DNA from: Branchiostoma floridae
Lineage: Eukaryota > Chordata > Leptocardii > Amphioxiformes > Branchiostomatidae
NCBI RefSeq assembly: GCF_000003815.2
Contig: NC_049986.1
Location: 21,146,303 to 21,187,022 of the forward strand
Length of the DNA stretch: 40,720 nucleotides
Direction: 5' to 3'
The notes under the pieces: generated by a model
The model's input: only the letters and a program-made list of their open reading frames with translations
What the model was told of the DNA's origin: nothing
Database searches by the model: none
Shown: positions 12,501-22,800 of the stretch, in pieces
How positions within the stretch are numbered: position 1 is the stretch's first letter
How the letters are laid out: each line of letters opens with the position of its first letter
Position numbers and translations under genes: made by a program

Positions 12501-15500
12501 CCAGTAACTGACTAAGGCCCAGACTGAAGCTGTCGACCGTCTCCCGAGACGACAAGAGCCGAAGACATATCTCCTCACCTTCATGACATCCATCTGTAAG
12601 AACTTCATCTCCGCCCGTTTCTCCGCGTTTCTCTCTGTCATCTGTCTCACCACCACATCGCTGATGACTATCACTCAAGGCACCAGTGACAGATTTATAA
12701 CTAACATCTTTTGGTACAACCTCTGCAGGTATACAAATTACAATCATGTATCTCCTCACCTTCATAACATCCATCTGTAGAAACTTCATCTCCGCCCGTT
12801 TCTCCGCATTCCTCTCTGTCATCTGTCTCACCACCACATCGCTGATGAATATTGCTCAAGGCACCAGTGACATATTTATAACTAATATATTTGGTACAAC
12901 CTCTGCATGCATACAATCATGTATCTCCTCACCTTCATCACATTCATTTGTAGGAACTTCATCTCCGCCCGTTTCTCCGCATTCCTCTCTGTCATCTGTC
13001 TCACCACCACATCGCTGATGACTATTACTCAAGGCACCAGTGACAACTGTAAATACTTATAACTAACACTTTTTGGTACAACCTCAGCATGCATACCATC
13101 ATGTATCTCCTCACCTTCATCACATCCATCTGTAGGAACTTCAGTTCCGCCCGTTTCCCCGCGTTTCTCTCTGTCATCTGTCTCACCACCACCTCGCTGA
13201 TGAATATTACTCAAGGCACCAGTGACATATTTATAACTAACATCTTTTGGTACAACATCTGCATGCATACAATCATGTACTACATGTATCTCCTCACCTT
13301 CATAACATCCATCTGTAAGAACTTCATCTCCGCAAATTTCTCTGCATTCCAAGTTGATACATAAGTTATCTTTCATCTTCCACCTGCTTCCTGCCTGACA
13401 ATGCTTCACTGTAACATCATCATCATCGCTCATATACCATAACAAGACACCAATGACATATTCGCAACCATCCTCTTTAGGTATAATGTCTGTGTACATA
13501 TCTCCTCACCTTCATCACATCCATCTGTAAAAATTTCATCTCTGTCCGTTTCTCCGCATTCCTCTCCATCATCTGTCTCACCACCACATCACTGATGAAT
13601 ATTACTCAAGGCACAAGTGACAGATTCATAACTAACATCTTTTGGTACAACCTTTGCATGCATACAATCATGTATCTCCTCACCTTCATAACATCCATCT
13701 GTAGGAACTTCATCTCATCCCGTTTCTCCGTGTTTCTCTCTGTCATCTGTCTCACCACATACTGTAATGCACTTTGTCTTCTCTGTACCAAACTTTCATG
13801 GTCTGAGAAAATTTAACTTGTTCTCAGAACTAAATGTTCACTGTCGTTGCAAGTGAGCATTAAAAAAGTCTGTGAATTATTTGTTATCAGTAATGATAAG
13901 TTCACGTTATAGTTGTCACAGTGAAACATAACAGTACATTGAAAAAATCAGGAATTACAGTGTTCACAATAAACAACTTTAGGTATAATGTCTGTGTACA
14001 CATTTCCTAGTGACCAGTAACTGACTGAGGCCCAGACTGAAGCTGTCGACCGTCTCCAGAGACAACAAGAGCCGAAGACATATCTCCTCACCTTCATAAC
14101 GTCCATTTGTAGGAACTTCATCTCCGCCCGTTTCTCCGCATTCCTCTCTGTCATCTGTCTCACCACCACGTCACTGATGAATATTACTCAAGGCACCAGT
14201 GACATATTTATAACTAACATCTTTTGGTACAACCTCCACATGCATACAATCATGTATCTCCTCACCTTCATCACATCCATCAGTAGAAACTTCATCTCCG
14301 CCCGTTTCTCCGCATTCCTCTCTGTCATCTGTCTCACCACCACATCACTGATGAATATTACTCAAGGCACCAGTGACAGATTTATAACTAACATCTTTAG
14401 GTATAACCTCTGTGTACTAGTACATATCTTCTCACCTGCATGACATCCATCTGTAGAAACTTCATTTCCGCCCGTTTCTCCGCATTCCTCTCCGTCATCT
14501 GCCTCACCACCACGTCGCTGATGTCCACGTTGGTCAGCCCGCGGTAACCCACGTCATAGAGATCCTCGCTGAGCCGAGAGTTGCCACACCCGACAACCAG
14601 CGCCTGTTCCTGAGGCTTGATGTACTTGTGGAGGATTCCGCACAACTCTGGGTATTCTCCATACCTGTGGTAAATAAACAAACAAATAAACAAACAAATA
14701 AACAAAGGCTGTATGTGAGGCTTGATGTACTTGTGCAGGATTCCGCATAACTCTGGGTACTCCCCGTACCTGTGGTAAATAAACAAACAAATAAACAATT
14801 ATATAAACAAAATAAACGTCGTAGAGATCGTCGCTGAGCCGAGAGTTGCCACACCCGACGACCAGCGCCTGCTCCTGGGGCTTGATGTACTTGTGGAGGA
14901 TTCTGCAGAGTTCTGGGTACTCTCCGTACCTGTGGTAGATAAACAAATAAATATATAAACAAAATAAAAGTTGTACAGATCCTCGCTGAGCTGCGAGTTG
15001 CCACACCCGACGACCAGCGCCTGTTCCTGGGGCTTGAAGTACTTGTGGAGAATTCTGCACAACTCTGGGTACTCTCCGTACCTGTGGTAGATAAACAAAT
15101 AAATAAACAAACAAATAAACACAGGCTTTACGGTAGCTTTTTGAATAGTTCTGGGTTCTCTATGTACCTGTTTTAAAAATCAAATAAACACATAGTTCTG
15201 AGTACTAGTACTTGTGTTAACTAACAAATAAGCACATACTGATGGGTACTCCCCAATCAAACTCAAAGGAAGCTGCAGCTTGTGGCAATAAAATATTCTG
15301 ACTAATATGAGCGATTGCGATGCTGTTAAGGTTCTGGGGTGCTAATGGTAGGTAAAAGGCAGGTGTTTGGCAAATTATGTCATATAACTTAAATCAGTAA
15401 TTTGATCTGATAATCTGAATAGGAATTAAGAATTGTGAGTGACATCCTGGTAGGTGTCATCGAATACGCCATATTTTGACAACAAAAGCGATTGCTCATA

Positions 15501-15646
15501 AAAAGATACAGCTCAGAGCTCAAAATATACAACAACGGATGAAGGCAAACTCACCATTCAAACGCCTTCTCTCCCCTCTTCTTGAAGAACCTGTCCCAGT
15601 AGTCAGCCGAGCTGAATTCTGTGTGGCTGCGGGGTAACAGGTCCAT
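4650..15646 (-). CDS. METTL13: METTL13, eEF1A lysine and N-terminal methyltransferase
   Basis: Thirteen exons (high to low coordinate): 15555-15646, 14436-14664, 10955-11163, 10391-10514, 9556-9677, 9013-9159, 8467-8653, 7855-8035, 6977-7111, 6451-6527, 6013-6148, 5342-5473, 4650-4966. All junctions are GT-AG with matching phase. The total is 2088 nt, 695 aa, against 699 in human. The protein begins [17 protein letters not shown]. The N-terminal methyltransferase has SAM motif I VVGCGNS (residues 54-60) and acidic D78; the C-terminal one has VGLGGG (484-489) and VVELD (506-510). In vertebrates the N-terminal domain dimethylates eEF1A Lys55 and the C-terminal domain methylates the eEF1A N-terminus, in the cytosol. 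The start at 15646 matches the family N-terminus. The donor of exon 11 (GTCTAA) is weak. The introns hold copies of exons 2 and 5, two SINE fragments, a MITE and a CA/TG microsatellite. It is transcribed head to head with ITPA. Confidence 0.95.
7438..7565 (-). mobile_element. tRNA-derived SINE fragment
   Basis: On the minus strand it shows an A-box-like TGGCGCAATAGCAGGG, and 3' to this the block TGCCCTTGGGAAAGTGCACT. The same block follows the tRNA head in the SINE near 23240-23420. It lies in METTL13 intron 8. The B box is eroded. Confidence 0.6.
7571..7840. mobile_element. MITE with terminal inverted repeats of about 50 bp
   Basis: The left end ATGTACAGTTAAGGTGGACT is mirrored by the right end AGTCCACCTTTACTGTACAT with one mismatch in the first 20 bp. 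Similarity continues inward through CACTGCACTTG and GTGCGGCACTGCAG-type blocks. There is no coding capacity, so it is a non-autonomous DNA element. Its right edge is 15 bp from the donor of METTL13 exon 8 (7855). Confidence 0.75.
9292..9552. repeat. CA/TG microsatellite at the donor of METTL13 exon 5
   Basis: A short CT run is followed by long CA dinucleotide repeats with CATA interruptions. On the transcribed strand of METTL13 this is a (UG)n tract starting within a few bases of the exon 5 donor (GTATGTGTGTG at 9555 downward). All open frames across it are low-complexity artefacts. Confidence 0.95.
9692..9976 (-). mobile_element. Probable truncated retroelement 3' end
   Basis: Read on the minus strand, the segment ends GTGCAATAAAG followed by a TTC-repeat tail, the form of a non-LTR retroelement 3' end. 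No coding sequence was recognised. It separates the real start of METTL13 exon 5 from a second copy of that start, so the copy may be a long target-site duplication. The family is not identified. Confidence 0.4.
9977..10034 (-). repeat. Acceptor-side copy of METTL13 exon 5
   Basis: About 57 bp duplicate the sequence at 9636-9693: the intron end, the AG acceptor and the first 42 or so coding bases of exon 5, with a few mismatches. The offset is about 342 bp. Direction and content match the other exon-border duplications in this window, but here the two copies flank a retroelement-like insertion. Confidence 0.8.
10621..10745 (-). mobile_element. tRNA-derived SINE fragment
   Basis: Minus-strand sequence GGTACGATACTTGTC is an eroded B box, followed by the block CCCTTAGGAAAGGCACT that also follows the B box of the SINE near 23286. 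It lies in METTL13 intron 3. The A-box half was not recognised. Confidence 0.55.
11796..14352 (-). repeat. Tandem array: 13 donor-side copies of METTL13 exon 2
   Basis: The 3' part of exon 2 (about 95 bp encoding residues around [15 protein letters not shown] through MDVM) plus its GTGAG donor recurs inside intron 2. Donor motifs (CTCAC on the plus strand) are at 11796, 11969, 12159, 12369, 12574, 12755, 12928, 13110, 13293, 13505, 13679, 14087 and 14261; the true donor is 14431-14435. The usual period is 170-210 bp, with about 75-110 bp of non-exonic spacer per unit. Copies at 12159 and 13293 share the same internal divergence and lie 1134 bp apart, showing later block duplication. Most copies keep the reading frame but encode Lys where the true exon has Gln at its last codon. 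Confidence 0.93.
14716..15215 (-). repeat. Tandem acceptor-side copies of METTL13 exon 2
   Basis: The 5' part of exon 2 with its acceptor (CCACAG then GTAYGG) recurs in intron 1. Copies lie at 14716-14769 (54 bp, truncated), 14816-14929 (about 114 bp) and 14970-15081 (about 112 bp), with decayed pieces near 15135-15168 and 15190-15215. The true exon starts at 14664. The two longer copies run to the codons for YDV or equivalent and then enter an AAACAAATA-type AT-rich spacer. Three acceptors look intact. The long overlapping open frames here come from these copies and are not a gene. Confidence 0.92.
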
Positions 15647-16164
15647 GGTGCTGATGTAGGATCAAGAGATTACAGTGCTATGATTGTTTTCAAACTTTAC
15701 ACAGTTCTTAACAAATTCATTCTTCTTTAAGTTCTTATACATTTGTGCATTCCTTGTTATGTGGGCGAAGCCACACATTTAGTATTCTCTACAGATATTC
15801 CACCCGACCAATCAAAACTCAGAAAAAATGGAACCTGTAGCATGCAGTCCACGTTTCCAGCTTTTTTATTGGCTAACATTCTGACTGTCTGGTGGATACG
15901 TCAGGGGTAAACCTATCAACGCACAGGTCACAAAATGGCACTCGGCAGCGCAGTATCACAAAAACGTTGAAAATGCAGCAAGTTTAGAGCATCTAATCGG
16001 CTAAATAACAACATAAAAATGCCCCACAAAAAAATATTCTAGTATTCTGTCCAAGTTTTAGTGAAATACCTTCGATTATAGGCGAGAAAAATAGCCAGCG
16101 GAAGCTCGCGGGTTTTTTCAAGCAACGCAATACATTTGTATACCTGTTAAAACGTGCGCTCGTA

Positions 16165-16275
16165 ACATGTTGTAGCACTGGCTCAATGGGTTACCAACCA
16201 TTGGTAACCCATTACCAATGGTTGGTAATGGGTAATGGGTTACCAACCAACGCTCCGGGATCGAATCCGTGGACA
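16165..16275 (+). mobile_element. tRNA-like SINE head interrupted by palindromes
   Basis: TAGCACTGGCTCAATGGG resembles a tRNA A box, and GGGATCGAATCC (about 16257-16268) resembles a B box. Between them lies a set of short hairpins built from the word GGGTTACCAA and its complement: stem 16188-16197 with 16201-16210, and 16211-16218 with 16222-16229. It is not a functional tRNA, since no acceptor stem or normal anticodon arm is visible. Confidence 0.45.
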
Positions 16276-16769
16276 ATGTTTTTTTAATTTTTTTTCTTCT
16301 TTTTGCTGCATTTTCGCGAAAATGTTGCCTTTCTTGTTGCTTCTTTTCCTGCGATTTTTGCTTTCTTTTCCCTTCGCCCACATCCTGCATTTTTTTCAAA
16401 AATGTTGCCTTTCTAGTGCCATTAAAATTCTAACATCAATGAAGCGCTAACTCTGTACCTCCGTATTCGGTGCTTTCGTTCACAGAAAGCTCGAACAGCT
16501 AGCTTATTGATAAAGATATCGATACGGATATCATACAGAAATATATAGAGCAGGTATGCCCCTCCCCACAATACTACTTGTCACAGCAAAATGACATTTA
16601 TACAGCATCCATCAAAATCTTTACAAGCTTTTTTTTAGAAAACCTGATAATGTATGCTTTACCTCAAATGTATATCAGAGTCCAGAGAACAGCGTATGTC
16701 AGTCAGAAACTGCAGAAAGTTCCGCTCTATTTCAGCTCCGCATGTTTCCACCGCGCGTCGCCATCTTTC

Positions 16770-16799
16770 AGGTCATAGGTCACGGGTCACCTCAGGTCA
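16770..16799 (+). promoter_or_regulatory. DR1 nuclear-receptor-like element upstream of ITPA
   Basis: AGGTCATAGGTCA (16770-16782) is a perfect direct repeat of AGGTCA with one-base spacing, the class bound by HNF4 and RXR heterodimers. Two further GGTCA half-sites follow before 16800. It lies 24-36 bp upstream of the ITPA start codon, so it may be in the 5' UTR. Function is inferred from the motif only. Confidence 0.4.
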
Positions 16800-16805
16800 G
16801 TCGGC

Positions 16806-19466
16806 ATGGCGGCCAACTCAAGACGGATCGTCTTCGTGACGGGAAATGCCNNNNNNNNNNNNNNNNNNNNNNNNNNNNNNNNNNNNNNNNNNNNNNNNNN
16901 NNNNNNNNNNNNNNNNNNNNNNNNNNNNNNNNNNNNNNNNNNNNNNNNNNACATCTAATGCAATGCACATTGCAGTTAACTGATATCTAATTTCTACTAT
17001 TCTGGAATAAGCCAGAAATTTAAGGAGGTTAATATTATCAACTTAATTCTAAATGCTCTACAATATGCCCTACATGTGAAGAATAGTTACTAGTAGCACC
17101 GAGGGATCTTGAGCAGATAACCCATTGAGTATGATGATGGTCATTATTTAATGGTGATGAAGATGATGATGTTGATGATGGTGATGATGATGGTAATGAT
17201 GCTGCTGCTGATGAGAATGATTATGTTGATGATGATGATGATGATGATGTTAATGATGGTGATGGTAATGATGATGTTAATGATGATAATGATAATGATG
17301 ATTTTGATGATTTCCTCCTCCTGCCTCAGTACCAGAGTACCAGGGAGAACCAGATGACATCTCCAGAGCCAAGGCAAGGGAGGCAGCAAAACAGGTCAGA
17401 TTTCATATTTTGGAATGAATGAACCACTTACAATCAAGTTGAAGCTAGTGTGTCAGCCTTTCTGGGGTAGCCCTCCTATGTTACAATTTTTTGTAGCAGC
17501 AAATGATAAATCAAACAGTATTGCAATGAGCATGGCTGACAACAAGCTTTGATTTTTTTTACTACTGTTCATATTAACAAAGAGATTTCTGAGATAAACA
17601 TATAGATGATGTACTGGTAGTTCCACTCTTTAAATAATAGATAACTTAAATTTATAAAAGGGTGGATGGATTTCTGAACACCACCAACTTTTCTTTCCTT
17701 TACTTTGCAATTGCTGTCTGAATCAACCAGGCCAAAAGATGCCATCATGAAATGCTGTCTCATCATTTTTTTCTGTGCAGATCCAGGGCCCCTGTGTAGT
17801 AGAAGACACATGTTTATGTTTTAATGCACTAGGAGGACTTCCTGGTCCATACATGTGAGTACAGTTCTTGCATAACAATTCTTGCATAACAGTTCTTGCA
17901 TAACATTCTTACTCTTTCTCATAGAAAATGTAGCAAATGGATGGATGTAACATTTCTCTTGTTTGGTCAAGAGGGTTTCTCAAACCGATAATCTCTTCTT
18001 TACAGAAAATGGTTCCTGGAAAAGCTTGGACCAGAGGGTAAGTAACACCTGATGAAGCACACATAATGGTATTAAAGCAAATCATTATGCACTCAAGAGT
18101 CTACATTCTTAAGTGATTGATCCTGAAGAAGGCAACAGCCATTGTTGAAGATTTTATCTGTGTTAGCATTGTACTACCGCATGCACTTTTCTTCATATCA
18201 AGAAAAAAATGATAATATGCTGACAGAGTGGAAGGATAGGTCAGCCTCTGCCTTGTGCTCAATTATCGCTACATACTGTCAAACCTGTACTGGAATCATT
18301 ACAAGGCCCGTTCAGGCCTGTACCATATGCTGACAGGCTTGGAGGATAAGACATTTGCTACATGTTGTCTACATACTGTCAAACCTGTACTGGAGTCAAT
18401 ATAGGGACAGCTAGAAGTGAAATGATATCATGTTTATGCTGTTTTCAGGCCTGTACCGTATGCTGACAGGGTGGGAGGATAAGTCAGCCTATGCCATGTG
18501 CACCATGGCATTCTCTCCTGGTAAACCTGAAGACGATGTGCTGCTGTTTAAAGGCATTGCACCGGTTAGTACCAACATTAAGGCCAATTTTGAATAAGAT
18601 AAAACTAATAATTGTATGTATTTAAAAAGCTTGAAAAATTCTTGGTCCACAAAGTGTTCAACAAACAGATGAAAATTTCTTCTAATGCTGGTCTGTAATT
18701 ATGACATAGGAAGAAATTTTAGCTGTTTTTGTACCAGTTTAAGCTGGCTCTAGAGAATTATTGTTATCATTCTATTGCAGCAGCATCATTTCTGTCTCTA
18801 ACAAACCCTCGCACACCCTCTACATTTCTGCAGGGTAAAATTGTGGATCCTCGAGGTTCAAGAGACTTCGGCTGGGATCCCTGCTTTCAGCCAGATGGGT
18901 TTGAGAAAACGTGAGTAGACAGGTCCTGATTGTTGTCTCTCTAGGAGCAACAAATTTGTCTGTGTGGCCAAAGTAAGAAAACATGTATCAGCTATCACCA
19001 CTCTCTGGACAAACTGTAAATTTACAGGTAAAACATTGTCATTCAAAGTGCCATTCTGCAGTTCCAGTCTGCATAGCTCATTGTTATCAAGTAATACTTG
19101 GACATCTTCACCAGATAGCTTGATACAATGCCAAGGGTTACGGTACATGACTGAAATGTGCAAACATTAGTTGTTTGATGTTCCAACCTAAAGCTGCTTT
19201 ATTACACTAAAGGACAGTTACACTGATAACACAATACAGACACAGAAGTCGGTGTGTCATGCCAAAGGGTGGTCATACCAGCTATATGACACAGAGATGT
19301 CAAAAGGCAGCCATATACAATATAGATCTCGTAGACTTAACTTTGTTTGAATTTCCACAGTTACGGTGAGATGACAAAAGAGGAAAAGCACGGGATCTCC
19401 CACCGGGGGCGGGCGGTACGAGCCATGCAGGAGTACTTCCTTAAACAAGCGGAACAGAACAGCTGA
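16806..19466 (+). CDS. ITPA: ITPA, inosine triphosphate pyrophosphatase (N-terminal part in a gap)
   Basis: Hydrolyses ITP, dITP and XTP to the monophosphate and pyrophosphate, keeping deaminated purines out of nucleic acids; cytosolic and Mg-dependent. Visible coding pieces: 16806-16850 ([15 protein letters not shown], then 100 N), 17330-17394, 17781-17854, 18006-18037, 18449-18564, 18834-18910, 19361-19466. All phases agree. The gap (16851-16950) hides the end of exon 1 and perhaps another exon, about 27 residues by comparison with the 194-aa human protein. Family motifs seen are [55 protein letters not shown] and SHRGRAV. An AATAAA at 19552 follows the stop by 86 bp. It converges on the next gene and shares its 5' region with METTL13. 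Confidence 0.94.
17140..17313. repeat. GAT trinucleotide repeat in ITPA intron
   Basis: Imperfect (GAT)n with GTT and GGT variants. It ends about 15 bp before the acceptor of the exon at 17330. The open frames on either strand across it are low complexity. Confidence 0.93.
17861..17910 (+). repeat. Three tandem copies of a 15-16-bp unit
   Basis: TTCTTGCATAACA is repeated three times just downstream of the donor at 17855. It is a small minisatellite with no coding content. Confidence 0.8.
18210..18420 (+). repeat. Acceptor-side partial copies of an ITPA exon
   Basis: The start of the exon at 18449-18564 recurs upstream in its own intron. ATGCTGACAG marks copies at 18217 and 18327; the true exon has it at 18460. 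The second copy includes the acceptor and exon start (TTCAGGCCTGTACCATATGC). Both run into GG-AGGATA and then intronic sequence, and the copies share the spacer CTACATACTGTCAAACCTGT. Offsets are 110 and 133 bp. Confidence 0.88.
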
Positions 19467-19850
19467 TGGCATGGGTCACTGTAGTACTACTGGCTACCTA
19501 GTAAATCTGTGATTCTGGTGTTGAAGTATCAGATTCTGCTATTTTATCAGTAATAAAATAAGTTGTACCCTTGTTTGTTCTAGTCTTGTTTTCTTCTTGA
19601 ATCACAAATAGGTATTGCTTCTGTTTGATATTTCATTCTAACATCCAATGTTTAGGTGACTGTTTTTTGTGTGTTTTATGTCTTGCACTCTTTTGTCACT
19701 CCAGATTCCAGAATCTAATACATCTTATGGTTTATCGTATAGAACACTTCAGGCAACAATTGTTTTCCACAATCTTTATTTGTATATAGATATACCAAGT
19801 ACACATTGTTGAGACTGCACTCAGGCTCGGGACAGACAGACAGATTCTGC
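19467..19850. terminator. Convergent 3' ends with two polyadenylation signals
   Basis: AATAAA at 19552-19557 (plus) serves ITPA. TTTATT at 19775-19780 is AATAAA on the minus strand and lies 71 bp past the stop of the secreted-protein gene. About 220 bp separate the two signals. Confidence 0.7.
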
Positions 19851-22800
19851 TCAGCAGACGCCCGTGTTGTCGTAGTAACCACTACAGGACAGCTGTGTGC
19901 AGTACAGACACTGCTCCTTAGCCGTGTGCTCCGGGCAGCACAGGCAGGTCTGGGGGGAAGAAAATAGTGTGAATATCAGTGGATTGATGTAAACCTGCTC
20001 ATTACTTCACCACTATTGAAGTGGGTGAGGATTTCAGCTTCTTTGCCTGTCTGATTGTGATTAAGAAGTTGTAGTTACTTTTCATAGGAATAAGGCACCA
20101 TGATGCTTTGAACTTAGCCTTAGCAGCAGGAGTAAAGTCATTTGAATGATCTTATTTCTATTTTTATCATAATGTATGTTGAAGGTTTTTAAGTCTTTCT
20201 TTAATGATATTTTCTGTTACAAATGTGTAAAATATATCTAATACAAACTTTGACTAGTTCTTAGATTTTAGTTCAAAAACTACTAATTCATCTTTACTAA
20301 AATCTAACAATGATTCTATTAAAAAGAATGTTTTCCCCACCATGAAGAAGTAGTCAGTGACATGGTAGCGAGGACAGTCGCTGTATTGGCTGTTCTGCCC
20401 AGCACAGTACACCAGGTACTCGTACCCGTACCCACAGCCGGTCGGGCTGGTGGCCGCATACTTCCGCTGCGGAGCTGCGTCATTCCGGCAGGAACCTGAT
20501 ATCAGCTGCCGCTTGGAGGCAGGAGCAGCATCTGCAAAACAGAACATTTATGCATGTACTTTAGTAAAATCTTAACTTGAAAGTTGATCTGTGTTGGTAC
20601 AAGTCATTCTTGAAATAATTTTCGACTGACAAAGACTGATGCTGTGCAGTGGAACATTTCGGTGAGTTCAATTTTTTTGTTGGAAATAACAGTTCAACTA
20701 TTTCAAGACTAAAGTAAAATCTGTACAAGTGACCACCTCTGTGTAAAGACCACTTGGACTTGATGTATACCTGCACTAGTTCTAGAGACCACATCTGCAT
20801 AAGGGCAACCGCTATTGACACACAATCAAACCTTTAAAAGTGACCACCTCAACAGACAGACCTCTTGACCATTGACCTCTGCATAAGTATCACCTGGTCA
20901 TTGGTATGCAGTCAAACATGTACTAGTGACCACCTCTGTATAAGGGTCACTTGAAATACATTCAAACCGATGGGTGCCGCCCTACCAGCATGTATATGCT
21001 TTAAGAAGGACCTTGACTTGCTTAAAGTAACATATTCCGGCAATGCTGTTATTTCAGCACCAAGGTCAAGAATGCCTCCGTCCTGAAGGTGTCGCCAAAA
21101 AACACTGACCTGACGTCTCCGTGAGGAAATCAGCGCCCCCTGTCAGCTTGTCCACGCGGTGCAGCGGCAGGTCCTGGTGGAATCTGCGCATGCGCGGGTC
21201 GGACAGAGCGCTGCGGTCCATGTTCTGCTCCAGCACCACCCAGTCGTTCTGCACGGTCACGGTGTCCGTCTCTGCCACTAGGCCGGTACGCTGTGTGAAT
21301 GACATGTACAAAAGATTTGTATCATTATATGCTAACCCTTGAGACTCGCATTGGACAAAAAAACTTAATGCAAAGTTTCCCGATAAAGCGGCATTTGTAT
21401 AATAACGTGACACAGCTGCACAGTAATCTCCAAGCAGCTATCGGGGACAAAGACATGTCAAAAGGGCTACACAGTATACAACTGGCCCGTTTAGTCATTG
21501 AGATATTGACGTTGTCCCCGATATATCTGTTTGGTGATTAGTTAAACAGAGAGGGCCATCTGAGGCCATTGAAACTTTAGTTTATGCTGAAACTGCTTTT
21601 GCCTAACCAAATCGACAATTTAACGAGGATGAATTCAAGACAAACATAAAGTGACAATCAACGTCTCCATATTGCCTTGCTATAAAACCATTACGTAACC
21701 ACGTTGTCCGATGAATAGCGATAGAGCACTAGCTACGTCTTGTAACCATCAGTACCTCTAGTTGTGACAGTTCCGTCTCCAGCGCGCCGTCCTGCCCCTC
21801 CCCTCCGCGCTGTGCCGTGGCCATCAGGAAACAAACACCCCTCTCCGGCAGGCAGTACATGGTTTCGCCCTGACAGTGAAGGACAGATTAACAACCCTTA
21901 AAGCAATGTTAAGGTCTCGGTCCATTCAGGAACTCACTCAGGAAGTACAAAATGTAGCATTCACTTGGCGATCGAAGATGATCTTATTTTGTAATATGTT
22001 AAACGCATGTCTTCACCTCAAGTGATAATAAGATAACGGCAACCAACAACGGTAAATCAACAATAAAGGGTTTTTAATACCAGCAAGAACACCCCTCTCT
22101 ATCATGAAGTGTATCTTGTAAGAACATACAAGGAACTCGATGTATGAGTTGGTGGGAAACCTTGGCCATTGGTATTTATTATACACCATGAAGCACGTTT
22201 TGTACGTAACGTGAACAGGATGGATGCCTGTATCGTAAAATAAAGAGTTCGTGTTCCACAAGCTCGATCAGGTGGCACGCAGTACCTTTCCGATTATTAC
22301 TTTCTCACGATTTCTAGTAACTTGTAACATAAATATACTCGTGTCCTCAAAACATGGTTAAAACAATCGCATGTAATACACGTATGCAGTATCAGATAGT
22401 GTTATGATAAAGTCGGATGTAAGAGTGGACAGTTCACACCTTTTTGCTTCCATATCTTATCTACGCGTGTTTCTGAGTAGGTTCGTGAGTAAATACAACC
22501 AACACGAGATAACCCAGTCGGCATAGGTACATAGGTAAGGACTCTGATAGCAAACAATATCATGATAGCTTAGTAATCCATTGATTTGACCACAAAAAAA
22601 TCCACCGAGTCAAGAGTGTTGTAAGTAACCTTTTTTATGTCATACCTGTGACGCGAAAACGTTCGATACGGGTGTTCCGGACCGTTTCCGTATCGCACAG
22701 GTTCGAAAGGCGTATCACACAGGCTCCATTCGAATAAATCGAACTGTTTCGAGCGGGCCGAATTGGCAATTCGAATACCTGATTCGGACGTTGGAACATT

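Larger units (their letters stand above)
15647..16805. promoter_or_regulatory. Head-to-head promoter region of METTL13 and ITPA
   Basis: The two start codons are 1160 bp apart and diverge, so promoters of both genes should lie here. No TATA box is obvious. CCAAT-type boxes occur at about 15808 and, inverted, at about 15877. Close to ITPA there is a YY1-like CGCCATCTT (about 16759) and a run of AGGTCA half-sites. A tRNA-like SINE remnant occupies about 16165-16270. Confidence 0.6.

Noticed and set aside
11796-14352. Exon 2 copies as mutually exclusive alternative exons of METTL13
   Set aside because: Each copy has a donor but no good acceptor with a pyrimidine tract before it, and each lacks the SAM-binding first half of the exon.
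14397-15122. Several overlapping minus-strand open frames of 100-186 codons
   Set aside because: They are METTL13 exon 2 copies read through AT-rich spacers in different frames, not separate genes.
17144-17389. Ile- and Met-rich open frames on both strands
   Set aside because: They are translations of the GAT repeat.
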